A stretch of 20,985 bases of DNA, from the NCBI GenBank assembly GCA_024281135.1, contig JAMXLG010000369.1, positions 1 to 20,985 on the forward strand. Reading direction: 5' to 3'. The translations under genes and the position numbers were made by a program. The notes under the pieces were generated by a model, which saw only the letters and a program-made list of their open reading frames with translations, ran no database searches and was not told the origin of the DNA. How positions within the stretch are numbered: position 1 is the stretch's first letter; the number at the start of each line of letters is the position of its first letter. The DNA is from Vulcanimicrobiia bacterium (GTDB taxonomy: Bacteria; Eremiobacterota; Eremiobacteria; Baltobacterales; Baltobacteraceae). This document shows positions 1 to 8,200 of this stretch, one piece after another.

Positions 1-1176
1 GACGTCTTCTTCCGTGTAGCGGTCGTTCCAAGGAATCACGAGGATGCGTTCGAGCGCCGATGCCGTTCCCGGGTAACGCTCGATGCGATAGTCAATCGCT
101 TCCGGCCGTGCGAGCGTGAATGGAAACTCGCTGCGTCCGAACGTCTTACGTTTTTGAAAGACTTCGCACATAAACGCCGGTTTCTGAATGTAACGAGGCA
201 CCATGGTAACACCGCATTCTTTGCAGAGCGCGGCGATTTCGAGGACAGCGTCTGCCGGCAACGACTCGTCGACCCGTACGCAGTACTTCCAGTAACTGTG
301 ACGCGCATCCGACGCGACCTGAGGACGGATCAGTTCCGGTGTTTGTTCCAGGTACGTGTCGAGCAACTCGGCGAGTTTACGGCGGCGCTCGACGACGGGC
401 CGGAGTTTCTCGAGTTGCGCGAGCGCAACGCTTCCGCAAAGTTCCGACATGCGATAGTTGAGCGCGAGGAAATAGTGGTCCGGCTTCGGATCACCGTAGC
501 CCCATGCTTTATTGATGAAGAGATAGAGTTGGCGTGCGAGATGGTCGTCGTTCGTGACGACGATACCACCCTCGCCGGTCGTAATATGCTTTCCCTGCTG
601 TAGGCTGAAGCATCCGATCTCGCCGACCGTTCCTACGAAACGCTCGCCGCTCGTCGCGAGGAACGCTTGCGCGCAGTCTTCGATAATCGGAATGCCGTGC
701 CGATCGGCGAGCCTACGGATCGATGCGAGATCGCACGGATTGCCGAAGAGATGCGTAACGACGATTGCGCGCGTGCGATCGCTGATGCAAGCTTCAATCG
801 TCTCGGCAGTGACGTTGCACGTCACCGGATCGACGTCCGCGAATACCGGAACAGCGCCTTGATAGATGATTGGTGCGAGCGCGCCCATGTCGGTGATCGG
901 TGTCGTGATGATTTCGTCGCCGGGTTCCGGGTCGATCACAGCGATCGCGCAGTGAATGGCGGCCGTCCCTGAAGCACACGCGAACGCGTACTTCACGCCC
1001 AGCATTTCCGCGAAACGGGACTCGAAGGCGCGCACGAAGAGGCCCTTCGTGCTCGTCAGGGTTCCGCTTCGAAGCGCCTGCGTCACAGCCGCGATCTCTT
1101 CGTCTCCTAAAGTGCGGCCGGTGGCATCCTGATCGGACGCGAGGACGCGGCGTTCGAGCGAAAATGGTTCGGTCAT
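1..1176 (-). CDS. DegT/DnrJ/EryC1/StrS-family sugar aminotransferase (3' end outside window)
   Basis: PLP-dependent enzyme that transfers an amino group to a nucleotide-linked keto-sugar, giving an amino sugar for surface polysaccharide. I translated this frame from the reverse strand: it is open from an ATG at 1176 to the window edge, 392 codons. The fold is clear: a CASGTAA-like N-terminal PLP phosphate site (FACASGTAAIH), IIEDCAQ with Asp168 expected to contact the pyridine nitrogen, and QQGKHITTGEGG with Lys196 as the Schiff-base lysine. The late conserved block VIPWNDRYTEED lies at the edge, so probably only about 20 residues are missing. The ATG overlaps the TGA of the upstream glycosyltransferase (ATGA at 1173-1176), which implies translational coupling. 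The exact sugar substrate cannot be read from the sequence. Confidence 0.93.
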   Translation of the reverse strand, partial: MTEPFSLERRVLASDQDATGRTLGDEEIAAVTQALRSGTLTSTKGLFVRAFESRFAEMLGVKYAFACASGTAAIHCAIAVIDPEPGDEIITTPITDMGALAPIIYQGAVPVFADVDPVTCNVTAETIEACISDRTRAIVVTHLFGNPCDLASIRRLADRHGIPIIEDCAQAFLATSGERFVGTVGEIGCFSLQQGKHITTGEGGIVVTNDDHLARQLYLFINKAWGYGDPKPDHYFLALNYRMSELCGSVALAQLEKLRPVVERRRKLAELLDTYLEQTPELIRPQVASDARHSYWKYCVRVDESLPADAVLEIAALCKECGVTMVPRYIQKPAFMCEVFQKRKTFGRSEFPFTLARPEAIDYRIERYPGTASALERILVIPWNDRYTEEDV

Positions 1177-2120
1177 AGTGTGATCATCCTCGTGGTAGGG
1201 TGGGTGGTGCGTATGGCGCTACGCCGAAGAAAAGCGCCGAGTTGACGTGCGAAAATCGCGAGGCTGGCGTACTGAATGAAAAGGGTTCCCGCTGTGACGG
1301 CCGCGAGTGCGGTCGCATTGACGTGCGCGAGTACGGCAATGAAGACGACAAGGGGTAAGAGCCCGGGGACAATGCCGGGCACCGCGAGCCACAATGCCGG
1401 CCGATGCGCAAACGCGAGACGAATCGTCGCACCAATTTGTTTGATCAGCCGTTTCGGACGCACGCGCCCGGTGTCTGCCCGGCGCTGCGGGCTCCACGCG
1501 AGCGTCGCGGGCACTTCGACGACCGTTAAATGCCGGCGCAATCCGCTGAGCAACAGTTCCGCGACCGCTTCCATTCCGTCGCAATGAAACTCAAGCATGG
1601 GAAGTATCTCGGCGCGATAAACGCGCACCATGGACGTCAGCGTCGAAATGCGGCCGTTGACGGCAAGCGAAAGCAACCGATTGGCCTCGCGGCTCAGTAT
1701 GCGTCGCAACGTCGGAACGTTCTTCACGCTGCCGCCGGGCATGTACGGTGAAGCACACGCAATATCGCCACCGTTGCACTCGAGCGCCTCGAGCAACTGC
1801 ATTCCCGTCGCCGGCGGATAGCTCAAGTCCGCGTCTAGGACCATTGCGTATCCTTCCTTCACCCGTGCAAAAGCCGTTCGAAGTGCAGAGCCCAATCCGC
1901 GGTTGTGCTCGTGCTGCAGAACCTCGACGTTTTTGCGCGTTCCGGCAAATGCAGATGCGACGTCGTACGTTTCGTCGACGCTGCCGTCGTCGACGATCAA
2001 ATAGTGGAAGTCGTAGCCGCTAGACCGGTAGATTGCGAACGCTTCGGTCGTTTCGGCGAGGCGAGCTGCGAGCGACGCGCCCTCGTTGTGCGCCGGAATG
2101 ATGACGGTGACGGGCGTCAT
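1173..2120 (-). CDS. GT2 glycosyltransferase, polyprenyl-phosphate sugar synthase (DPM1-like) with C-terminal membrane segments
   Basis: Probable polyprenyl-phosphate hexose synthase, 315 aa. The N-terminal GT-A domain shows VIIPAHNEG (residues 6-14), VDDGS (43-47, nucleotide binding), NRGLGSALRTA (73-83) and DADLSYPP (96-103). The last resembles the DADLQHPP signature of dolichol-phosphate-mannose synthases, in which DxD binds the metal and nucleotide. Residues about 241-300 form two hydrophobic segments, as in the GT2 enzymes that carry a small membrane anchor. The ATG at 2120 overlaps the stop of the Wzc-like gene (ATGA, 2117-2120) and the 3' end overlaps the aminotransferase start, so the three genes form one coupled operon. 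Enzymes of this type supply lipid-linked sugar to GT-C transferases, two of which lie at 14670-17629. The transferred sugar is unknown; a plain polysaccharide GT2 is the alternative. Confidence 0.85.
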   Translation of the reverse strand: MTPVTVIIPAHNEGASLAARLAETTEAFAIYRSSGYDFHYLIVDDGSVDETYDVASAFAGTRKNVEVLQHEHNRGLGSALRTAFARVKEGYAMVLDADLSYPPATGMQLLEALECNGGDIACASPYMPGGSVKNVPTLRRILSREANRLLSLAVNGRISTLTSMVRVYRAEILPMLEFHCDGMEAVAELLLSGLRRHLTVVEVPATLAWSPQRRADTGRVRPKRLIKQIGATIRLAFAHRPALWLAVPGIVPGLLPLVVFIAVLAHVNATALAAVTAGTLFIQYASLAIFARQLGAFLRRSAIRTTHPTTRMITL

Positions 2121-4261
2121 GACGCACTCCCGGGCAGTCGCCGCGTGTTTACGCCGGCGAAGTAATCGGTGTAATCGTTGATGTCGATCTTCTCGCGATT
2201 CATAACGATCCCAAGCAGATTCTCAATGCCGAACGACCGCAGCCGTTCGACCAAGTTTTGGGCTTCGCGCTCGTCTGCCGGAGTTGGACCAACGACGAGC
2301 AACGAGCCGTCGACGACCATCGCTACGAGCAGCGCGTCGGTCACTGCACCGAGCGCCGGTCCGTCGACGATCACCATCGCGTATTGTTTCTCAGCCATCT
2401 CGAGCACGTGCGATAGGCCCATCTCGAGCAGCCCCACCGGATTGGCTACGCTCGTGCCGCTCGATAGAAGATCGAGTCCGGGCGAGATGTGCTGCACGGA
2501 GTCATTTAGTGTTTTCGAGCCGTCGAGCACTTCACTCAAACCCGCTTCATTCGTCACGCTCGCGTGCTCGTGCAACGTCGGCCGGCGCAGATCTGCATCG
2601 ATGAGCAAGATCGGACCTTTGAGCGTGGCCATCGCGCGCGCGAGATGGAACGAAATCGTCGATTTCCCGTCGCCGCGGCTCGGGCTCAACACCGCAAGCG
2701 TTCGCAAACGGCGTTCGCTACGCAATCGAAGCGCAACACAGAGGTGTAGGAACGCTTCGAGCGTCATCGATTGCACCCAATGGCGTTTGCCCAGACTCTC
2801 CGTTCCGAAATCCGGGATCCGCGCCATGAGCGGCAGGCCGAGTCGGCGCGCGATGTCCTGCGCGGTGCTGCGCCGTTCGAGCCACTCCAGGACCGCCACG
2901 ACCGCGAATCCGAGTACGAGTCCGATCGCCGTCGCGATCGCGAGGTTCATCATCAAACTCGGCGAGACCGTAGCATCCGCACCAACAGCCGGTTGAACGA
3001 TCAACACATCGGAGATTGCGGTCGTCTTAGCAACGAGCGCATCGCTATTTTTCTGCTGAAGCTCGTTATAGACGTTCGTTGCGCGAGCTGCGTCCTCGTG
3101 CAGCCTTGCGAAATCCACCATCTGCGTGGGCAACGCTTGGAGTTGCGGGCCGTATTTGGCTTTTTCAGCGCGTAACGACTTCAGCTGCGCCTGGTCGCCG
3201 TCGACGCGCGCACTCTGCGTTTCTTGTTGCTGCACGAGCGACTGATAGATTGGATTTGGTGCAACCGTCTCACCGTTCACCGAAGACGACGAGTGCGTGG
3301 CGAGCTGCCGCTCCAGCGCCGCCAATTGCTGCTTGAGCGAGATCACCGTGGGATGCGAATCCGTGTACTCTGCGCGCGCTTCACTTAACTGCGCTTGTAC
3401 GTCGGTGACCTTAGCTCGAATAGCAAGCACGTCGGGATCCGGGCCGACCTGCTCGGCGCTTGCGATCGTGCTCGACGTCGATGCGAGCTGCGACTGGGAG
3501 TTTTTGAGCAGCTGCCGCGCTTCATTCTGATCGACGACGAGCGCGTCCATCTTTTGGTCGATCGCCTGCACGCGCCCCATGTAATCCTGTTCCTGGGCCG
3601 TCGCATCGAAGAACCCATGCGCTGCTTGGAACGCTGCGAGCTTCTGGCTCGCCAGATGCATGCGTTCTTCCGCCGCCGGTAATTCCGTTGAGAGATATCC
3701 AAGCGCCGCGACCGCTTGCGAGCGCACGAATTCGCGTTCCTGATCGACAAATGCGTTTGCGAACGCGTTGGCGACTCCGGCTGCTTCATCGCGCGTGCGC
3801 GAAGTAACGGAAAGATTGAGCAAGGACGTGTTGACGACGGGTTTGACGCTGACGTTTCCTAGCAGCGCTTCGGGAGATTCGTGAAGATTGAGTTCATCGA
3901 TGACGCGTTCGGCGATGCCCCGCTGTTGAGCCAAAAGCGCGAACGTTTCCGCCGACTGTTGTCCACTTTGCAGCACGAGCGCATTCAAGATCGGGAGTGT
4001 CGTATCGCCGGAGGGCGGCCCCGTCTCCGTGCCGGGGCGCCCCGCCATCAATCGCACCGTTGCGGTGTAGCTTTTTGGCGTAATGAGTGTGAAAATCGCG
4101 ACGAGTGCAATAAAGCCCAACGCGACCGTTGCAAACACTTTCCAGCGCTTGAAAATCGCGGAGAGGAGCCGATAGGGATCGGCCGGCGCTTCGGGCACAC
4201 CAAGGTGCGAGGCGCTGTACGCGGCTACTGCACCGGGCGGCTGCGGCACAATGTTCGACAT
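2117..4261 (-). CDS. Wzc-like polysaccharide co-polymerase fused to BY-type tyrosine kinase
   Basis: Chain-length regulator of capsule or exopolysaccharide, 714 aa from the ATG at 4261. A Wzz domain begins near residue 20 (PYRLLSAIFKRWKVF), with a first membrane segment at about 36-58. A long periplasmic coiled-coil region follows, then a second membrane segment near 425-450. The C-terminal kinase has Walker A SPSRGDGKST (Lys533), Walker A' LLIDADLRRP (Asp555, Asp557) and a Walker B-like IVDGP (Asp633). Length and order match single-chain Wzc/ExoP proteins. The C-terminal tail has only a short YTDY pair of tyrosines, where autophosphorylated Wzc tails usually carry a larger cluster. A TTG at 4294 in the same frame would add 11 residues; neither start has a clear ribosome site, and I chose the ATG. 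First gene of the minus-strand operon. Confidence 0.93.
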   Translation of the reverse strand: MSNIVPQPPGAVAAYSASHLGVPEAPADPYRLLSAIFKRWKVFATVALGFIALVAIFTLITPKSYTATVRLMAGRPGTETGPPSGDTTLPILNALVLQSGQQSAETFALLAQQRGIAERVIDELNLHESPEALLGNVSVKPVVNTSLLNLSVTSRTRDEAAGVANAFANAFVDQEREFVRSQAVAALGYLSTELPAAEERMHLASQKLAAFQAAHGFFDATAQEQDYMGRVQAIDQKMDALVVDQNEARQLLKNSQSQLASTSSTIASAEQVGPDPDVLAIRAKVTDVQAQLSEARAEYTDSHPTVISLKQQLAALERQLATHSSSSVNGETVAPNPIYQSLVQQQETQSARVDGDQAQLKSLRAEKAKYGPQLQALPTQMVDFARLHEDAARATNVYNELQQKNSDALVAKTTAISDVLIVQPAVGADATVSPSLMMNLAIATAIGLVLGFAVVAVLEWLERRSTAQDIARRLGLPLMARIPDFGTESLGKRHWVQSMTLEAFLHLCVALRLRSERRLRTLAVLSPSRGDGKSTISFHLARAMATLKGPILLIDADLRRPTLHEHASVTNEAGLSEVLDGSKTLNDSVQHISPGLDLLSSGTSVANPVGLLEMGLSHVLEMAEKQYAMVIVDGPALGAVTDALLVAMVVDGSLLVVGPTPADEREAQNLVERLRSFGIENLLGIVMNREKIDINDYTDYFAGVNTRRLPGSAS

Positions 4262-4425
4262 CGTGGCCACAATGCTACGCGACCCGAGATGCAAACATAA
4301 GGCCGGAAATCCTCACGCTCCGGGACCTTGGAATAAGGGACCATATACCTCTATGCGCGACGCCCCGGATGCTGGGACGAACGCCTCTGCATAGCGCTTC
4401 TTGGCGGGCGTATCATTGCTGCACC
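4262..4425. promoter_or_regulatory. Divergent intergenic region between the two polysaccharide operons
   Basis: This 164-bp gap separates the minus-strand wzc-like operon from the plus-strand operon, so it should hold both promoters. On the plus strand TATCAT (4411-4416) lies 9 bp before the preferred ATG. On the minus strand TAGCAT lies 10 bp before the ATG at 4261. No strong Shine-Dalgarno sequence precedes either start. I see no convincing -35 box or operator dyad. Confidence 0.5.
4411..4416 (+). promoter_or_regulatory. Candidate -10 box (TATCAT) for the six-gene operon
   Basis: TATCAT fits the TANNNT -10 pattern and ends 9 bp before the ATG at 4426, which would place the transcript start within a few bases of the start codon. 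It supports 4426 over the upstream in-frame ATG at 4369, which this box would leave outside the transcript. No matching -35 hexamer is evident. Confidence 0.35.
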
Positions 4426-5865
4426 ATGTCAACGCGCGTTGTGGAACGTCCGCGGAGCATCAAGGGAACGATACCGCGACAGCGCCCGACGGCCCATTCA
4501 TCACAATGGGTTGCTTTGCTACTTGCAAATGACGTGCTATTTTTCGTGATTGCGTGCGCCCTGGGTGCGTTGGTCGGATTTCACCGATGGGGTTCGCCTC
4601 GCATCGTGTGGCATTTACTGTTGGCGGATGCGATTTTCGTTGCGATGTGGGTCGTACTCTTCGATCGTCTCGGCCTCTACCGGCGCACCTACGCGCTATC
4701 GATGAAAGACGAGCTCTATTACACGATTGCGGCACTCATCTTAGGCACGATTCCGCAACTCGTACTCTTCACAATCTATCCCGAAATTTCAACGTCGCGC
4801 ATCGCGCTTCTTTATGCGCTCGCGTTCTCGCTGGTGCTCGTCGGCGCATCTCGGGCGGCGCTCCATCCCGTTCGCGCCAAAGGCCGTTTCGGCGCGCGGC
4901 GCCGCACCAGTATCGTAGGCACAATAGAACGCGTGACCGCGGTGATGGAGAGCATGGAACTCCACGACGAGAATGAAACGCTCGTTCTTGCCGTCGACAA
5001 CCTCGATGCGTCGCTCTCCGAGCTCGCGCAATCTGAGGATCCGCACGTCGATCGGTTGGAATGGTTCGAACGGGCGCGTACGTGGGGCTGCGACTCGCTG
5101 ATTCTCACGGAGATCGTCCCGCCTGAGGTGCTTGCCCGCTTGATGGAAGCGGCGAATCGAGAGCGCATTGCGGTCGCTTTCGCGCCGCCGCGCATCACCC
5201 GCCTGGGCTATGAATTAACGCTCCAAACCGCCGGACATCAGGCGCTGATCGTGCCGGCGCGCCTTCCCGCATGCACTCCGCGCGCACGTTTGGCGAAGCG
5301 TATGATCGATATAGCCGGCGCGATGGCTGCGTTGATTCTTTTTGCGCCGTTCATGGTGGTCGCCGCGCTCGCGGTCTACTTGGAATCGGGTCGCCCGATC
5401 CTCTTCTCGCAAGAGCGAGTCGGACGGGACGGCAAGCAGTTTAACATCCTGAAGTTCCGCTCGATGCGCATCGATGCAGAACGGGAAGTCGGCGCGGTAT
5501 GGGCCCGCGAGAACGACCCGCGCAAAACGCGAGTTGGAGCTCTCTTGCGCCGGTTCAGCATCGATGAGATGCCGCAACTCTTCAACGTCCTGCGCGGCGA
5601 TATGTCGCTCGTCGGGCCGCGCCCGGAGCGGCCCGTTTTCGTCGAGTTGTTCCGCCGCACGCTTCCGCGCTACGACGATCGCCATCTCGTCGCTCCCGGG
5701 ATCACCGGTTGGTCGCAAATCCATATGAAGCGCATCCTCGAGCCGTCGGCTGCCGCCGAAAAACTCGAGTACGATTTGCAATACGTCGAGCACTGGTCGC
5801 CCTATCTCGACATTTCGGTTCTCTTTCAAACCGCCTGCGAATTTCTTTTTCACCGGGCCGGCTGA
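4426..5865 (+). CDS. Polyprenyl glycosylphosphotransferase (initiating sugar-phosphate transferase, WbaP/PssY type)
   Basis: Transfers a sugar 1-phosphate from a nucleotide sugar to undecaprenyl phosphate, the first committed step of repeat-unit assembly. It has 479 aa from the ATG at 4426. Four N-terminal membrane segments lie at about 28-51, 63-79, 98-118 and 125-142, followed by a soluble middle domain. The C-terminal Bac_transf domain has a re-entrant hydrophobic helix (294-318), KFRSM (343-347), the DE pair in IDEMPQLFNVLRGDMSLVGP (Asp380, Glu381), GPRPE (397-401) and PGITGW (424-429). All catalytic motifs are present. An in-frame ATG at 4369 would add 19 residues, but that extension looks non-coding. 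The next gene starts 2 bp after this stop. Whether the first sugar is glucose, galactose or a HexNAc cannot be told. Confidence 0.93.
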   Translation: MSTRVVERPRSIKGTIPRQRPTAHSSQWVALLLANDVLFFVIACALGALVGFHRWGSPRIVWHLLLADAIFVAMWVVLFDRLGLYRRTYALSMKDELYYTIAALILGTIPQLVLFTIYPEISTSRIALLYALAFSLVLVGASRAALHPVRAKGRFGARRRTSIVGTIERVTAVMESMELHDENETLVLAVDNLDASLSELAQSEDPHVDRLEWFERARTWGCDSLILTEIVPPEVLARLMEAANRERIAVAFAPPRITRLGYELTLQTAGHQALIVPARLPACTPRARLAKRMIDIAGAMAALILFAPFMVVAALAVYLESGRPILFSQERVGRDGKQFNILKFRSMRIDAEREVGAVWARENDPRKTRVGALLRRFSIDEMPQLFNVLRGDMSLVGPRPERPVFVELFRRTLPRYDDRHLVAPGITGWSQIHMKRILEPSAAAEKLEYDLQYVEHWSPYLDISVLFQTACEFLFHRAG

Positions 5866-5867
5866 GG

Positions 5868-6983
5868 ATGCAGCACGTTCGCGTCCTCCACATCCTGCCA
5901 TCCGCGCACGGCTATGGCGCCGAGCGCCAAGTGGTCGAGCTGCTCGCCGGCATGCGCGCGGATGATATCAGCGCGGGCCTGTTGACGATCTATCATACGG
6001 ACCTCTCGAACGTGGATGGGCTTCCCTTTACGATGCTCTCCGCCGAACGCAATGGTCGCGAGGACAAATTCTTCTTGCCGAGGCTCGTGGGGGAAATCCG
6101 CGCATTCCGTCCGCACATCGTGCACACGCATACGCACGTCGGCAAGTACTGGGGACGGGCGGCCGCGATTCTCGCCGGCGTTCCGCATATCGTGCACACC
6201 GAACACAACCCGTGCGATCCGCGCCGCACGCGATTCGAACGGTTTGCCGATGCGTTTCTCAATTCGATGACCGAACGCGTCGTCACGTTCTTCGGCGAAC
6301 AAGCGAAGTTCTTGAGCACGCTGGACGGCTGGCCGCGCGAAAAATTCACCTTGATTCCGAATGGACTTGCGTTTCCGATTGCTTCCGGGGGGTCGCGAGA
6401 GCGGGCCCGCCAGATCTTGGCGTTGCCCAACGATCGTTTCGCGGTTTTTCTGATCGGGCGCATGGAGTATCAGAAAAACCACGGACTCGCGTTGGAGGCG
6501 CTCGCGCAGATGCGGCCGGACGTACGCGCGCGCACGTTGCTTTATTTTGCAGGATCAGGCGAACGCGAATCGGACCTTCGCGAGAGGTCGCACGAATTAG
6601 AAGTCGATCAATTCGTCCGCTTTCTCGGCTATCGCCAAGACCTTCGCGAACTGCTTCCCGCGGCCGACCTCGTGCTGATGACGTCGTGGTTCGAAGGGAT
6701 GCCGCTCACACTGCTTGAGGCGATGTCATCGTCGGTTCCGGTGCTCACCACGCCGTGGACCGGATCGCGAACCATGCTGGGCGACGGACGATACGGCTTC
6801 ATTACGCGTTCGTACGAACCGATCGATGTTGCACGCGCGATCGAACGCGCAATCGAACATCCTGCCGCTCGCGGGGGCGTAGCGCGCAACGCATTCCAAT
6901 TCGTTCAAGAGTCGTACAGTATCGGGCGGATGATCGCGGCGCACGTCGATCTCTATCGCGATCTGTGCGGGGCTGCATCATGA
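5868..6983 (+). CDS. GT4-family glycosyltransferase
   Basis: Retaining GT-B glycosyltransferase, 371 aa, acting at the inner face of the membrane on the lipid-linked oligosaccharide. The N-terminal half opens with VRVLHILPSAHGYGAERQ, a typical acceptor-domain start with a glycine-rich loop, and later has PHIVHTHTHVGKYWG. The C-terminal donor domain has LIGRMEYQKNH and the EX7E motif from EGMPLTLLEAM (Glu276 and Glu284). The frame is open further upstream, but the ATG at 5868, 2 bp after the previous stop, gives the standard family N terminus. The next gene overlaps by 4 bp (ATGA, 6980-6983). The sugar transferred is unknown. Confidence 0.92.
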   Translation: MQHVRVLHILPSAHGYGAERQVVELLAGMRADDISAGLLTIYHTDLSNVDGLPFTMLSAERNGREDKFFLPRLVGEIRAFRPHIVHTHTHVGKYWGRAAAILAGVPHIVHTEHNPCDPRRTRFERFADAFLNSMTERVVTFFGEQAKFLSTLDGWPREKFTLIPNGLAFPIASGGSRERARQILALPNDRFAVFLIGRMEYQKNHGLALEALAQMRPDVRARTLLYFAGSGERESDLRERSHELEVDQFVRFLGYRQDLRELLPAADLVLMTSWFEGMPLTLLEAMSSSVPVLTTPWTGSRTMLGDGRYGFITRSYEPIDVARAIERAIEHPAARGGVARNAFQFVQESYSIGRMIAAHVDLYRDLCGAAS

Positions 6984-8200
6984 ACGCCCGCGGCGGTCAC
7001 CTGCTCGTCGTCACCTCGCGTTATCCGTTCGGACATCAAGAGTCGTATTTGAATACAGAACTCGACGAACTCCGCACCTATTTCGAACGCGTGACGATTG
7101 TGCCCGTACGCTCGCCGGACGGCGTTCGTCGCCACGTCGTTCCGGGCGGCATCGACGTCCTCGAATGGCCGCTCGTGAATTTTGAGGTCGTGGCGCGCGC
7201 CGTCGCTGCTTCGATCGTTGCACCGTTCGGTTGCACTTCGGCAATCGCGGAACTCCTGACGTCGCACGATCCCGGAAAGCCCAAGAACGCAGCGATCTTT
7301 CCCAAAGGCCTCGCGCTCGGGCAGTGGGCGCGTGAACATCGCGTAACGCATCTTCACGCGTACTGGATGTCGACGCCAGCCACCGTCGCGTTCATCGCAG
7401 CATCGATTGCGCAGCTGCCGTGGAGAGCGACCGCGCACCGTTGGGATATCTACGAAAAGAATGCGTTCGATGTCAAGGAGCGAGCGGCAACGTTCGTGCG
7501 AACGATCTCCGATCGGGGAACGCGCGACTTACGCGCACGCATGCCGTCGCTTGCATCGCGGATCGTCGAGATTCGCTTGGGAGCAAACGTACCGGCCGTG
7601 CAACACCCGACCTCGGCGCCATCGCAGCTTCCGCTTCGGATCGTTTGTCCGGCGGCACTCGTGCCGGTAAAGGGTCACGACGATCTGCTTCAAGCAATCA
7701 CGCTTTTGAAGAAACGCGGTGTCGCGGTGCATTGCATTCTTGCGGGCACTGGGCCGTTGCGCCCCATGCTGGAGTCGCGCGCACGCGAACTCGGCCTCGA
7801 AAGCAACGTGCAATTCGCGGGCCACGTCCCGCAACACGTGCTTCATCGTTGGTATCACACCGGTAGCGTCGATGCCGTCGTGCTCGCCAGCCGCGCCGAC
7901 GGCGAGATGATGATGGAGGGCCTCCCATCGGCACTTATCGAGTCGATGGCGCACGGCATCCCGACCATCGCCACCGATTCCGGTAGCGTGTCTGAACTGC
8001 TCGATGAGAGTTGCGGATATCTCGTACGCCCCGGATCGCCGACTGCAATTGCTGCAGCGCTTCAACGACTTTATCTCGATCCGCAAGATGCCCGCGAACG
8101 CGCGAATCGCGGCTATCACCGCGTCAAGTCGCTCCACGACGTCCACACCCAGATGCGCAAGCTTGCGTCGGCATTTCTCTCGCAGGGAGTACTCGCATGA
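6980..8200 (+). CDS. GT4-family glycosyltransferase
   Basis: Second GT-B retaining glycosyltransferase of the operon, 406 aa. The N-terminal part starts HLLVVTSRYPFGHQESYLNTE, close to the colanic-acid WcaL/AmsK-like start in which an exposed loop binds the acceptor. The C-terminal donor domain shows PVKGHDDLLQA, LAGTGPLRPMLE, VQFAGHVPQ and the EX7E motif EGLPSALIE (Glu313, Glu321), then SGSVSELL. The start is set by the ATGA overlap with the previous gene. The stop TGA overlaps the ATG of the dehydrogenase (8197-8200), so expression is probably coupled. Donor and acceptor sugars cannot be read. Confidence 0.92.
   Translation: MNARGGHLLVVTSRYPFGHQESYLNTELDELRTYFERVTIVPVRSPDGVRRHVVPGGIDVLEWPLVNFEVVARAVAASIVAPFGCTSAIAELLTSHDPGKPKNAAIFPKGLALGQWAREHRVTHLHAYWMSTPATVAFIAASIAQLPWRATAHRWDIYEKNAFDVKERAATFVRTISDRGTRDLRARMPSLASRIVEIRLGANVPAVQHPTSAPSQLPLRIVCPAALVPVKGHDDLLQAITLLKKRGVAVHCILAGTGPLRPMLESRARELGLESNVQFAGHVPQHVLHRWYHTGSVDAVVLASRADGEMMMEGLPSALIESMAHGIPTIATDSGSVSELLDESCGYLVRPGSPTAIAAALQRLYLDPQDARERANRGYHRVKSLHDVHTQMRKLASAFLSQGVLA

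Noticed and set aside
5215..5901. 228-codon open frame antisense to the initiating transferase
   Set aside because: Shadow of the Bac_transf domain, which carries all catalytic motifs on the plus strand.
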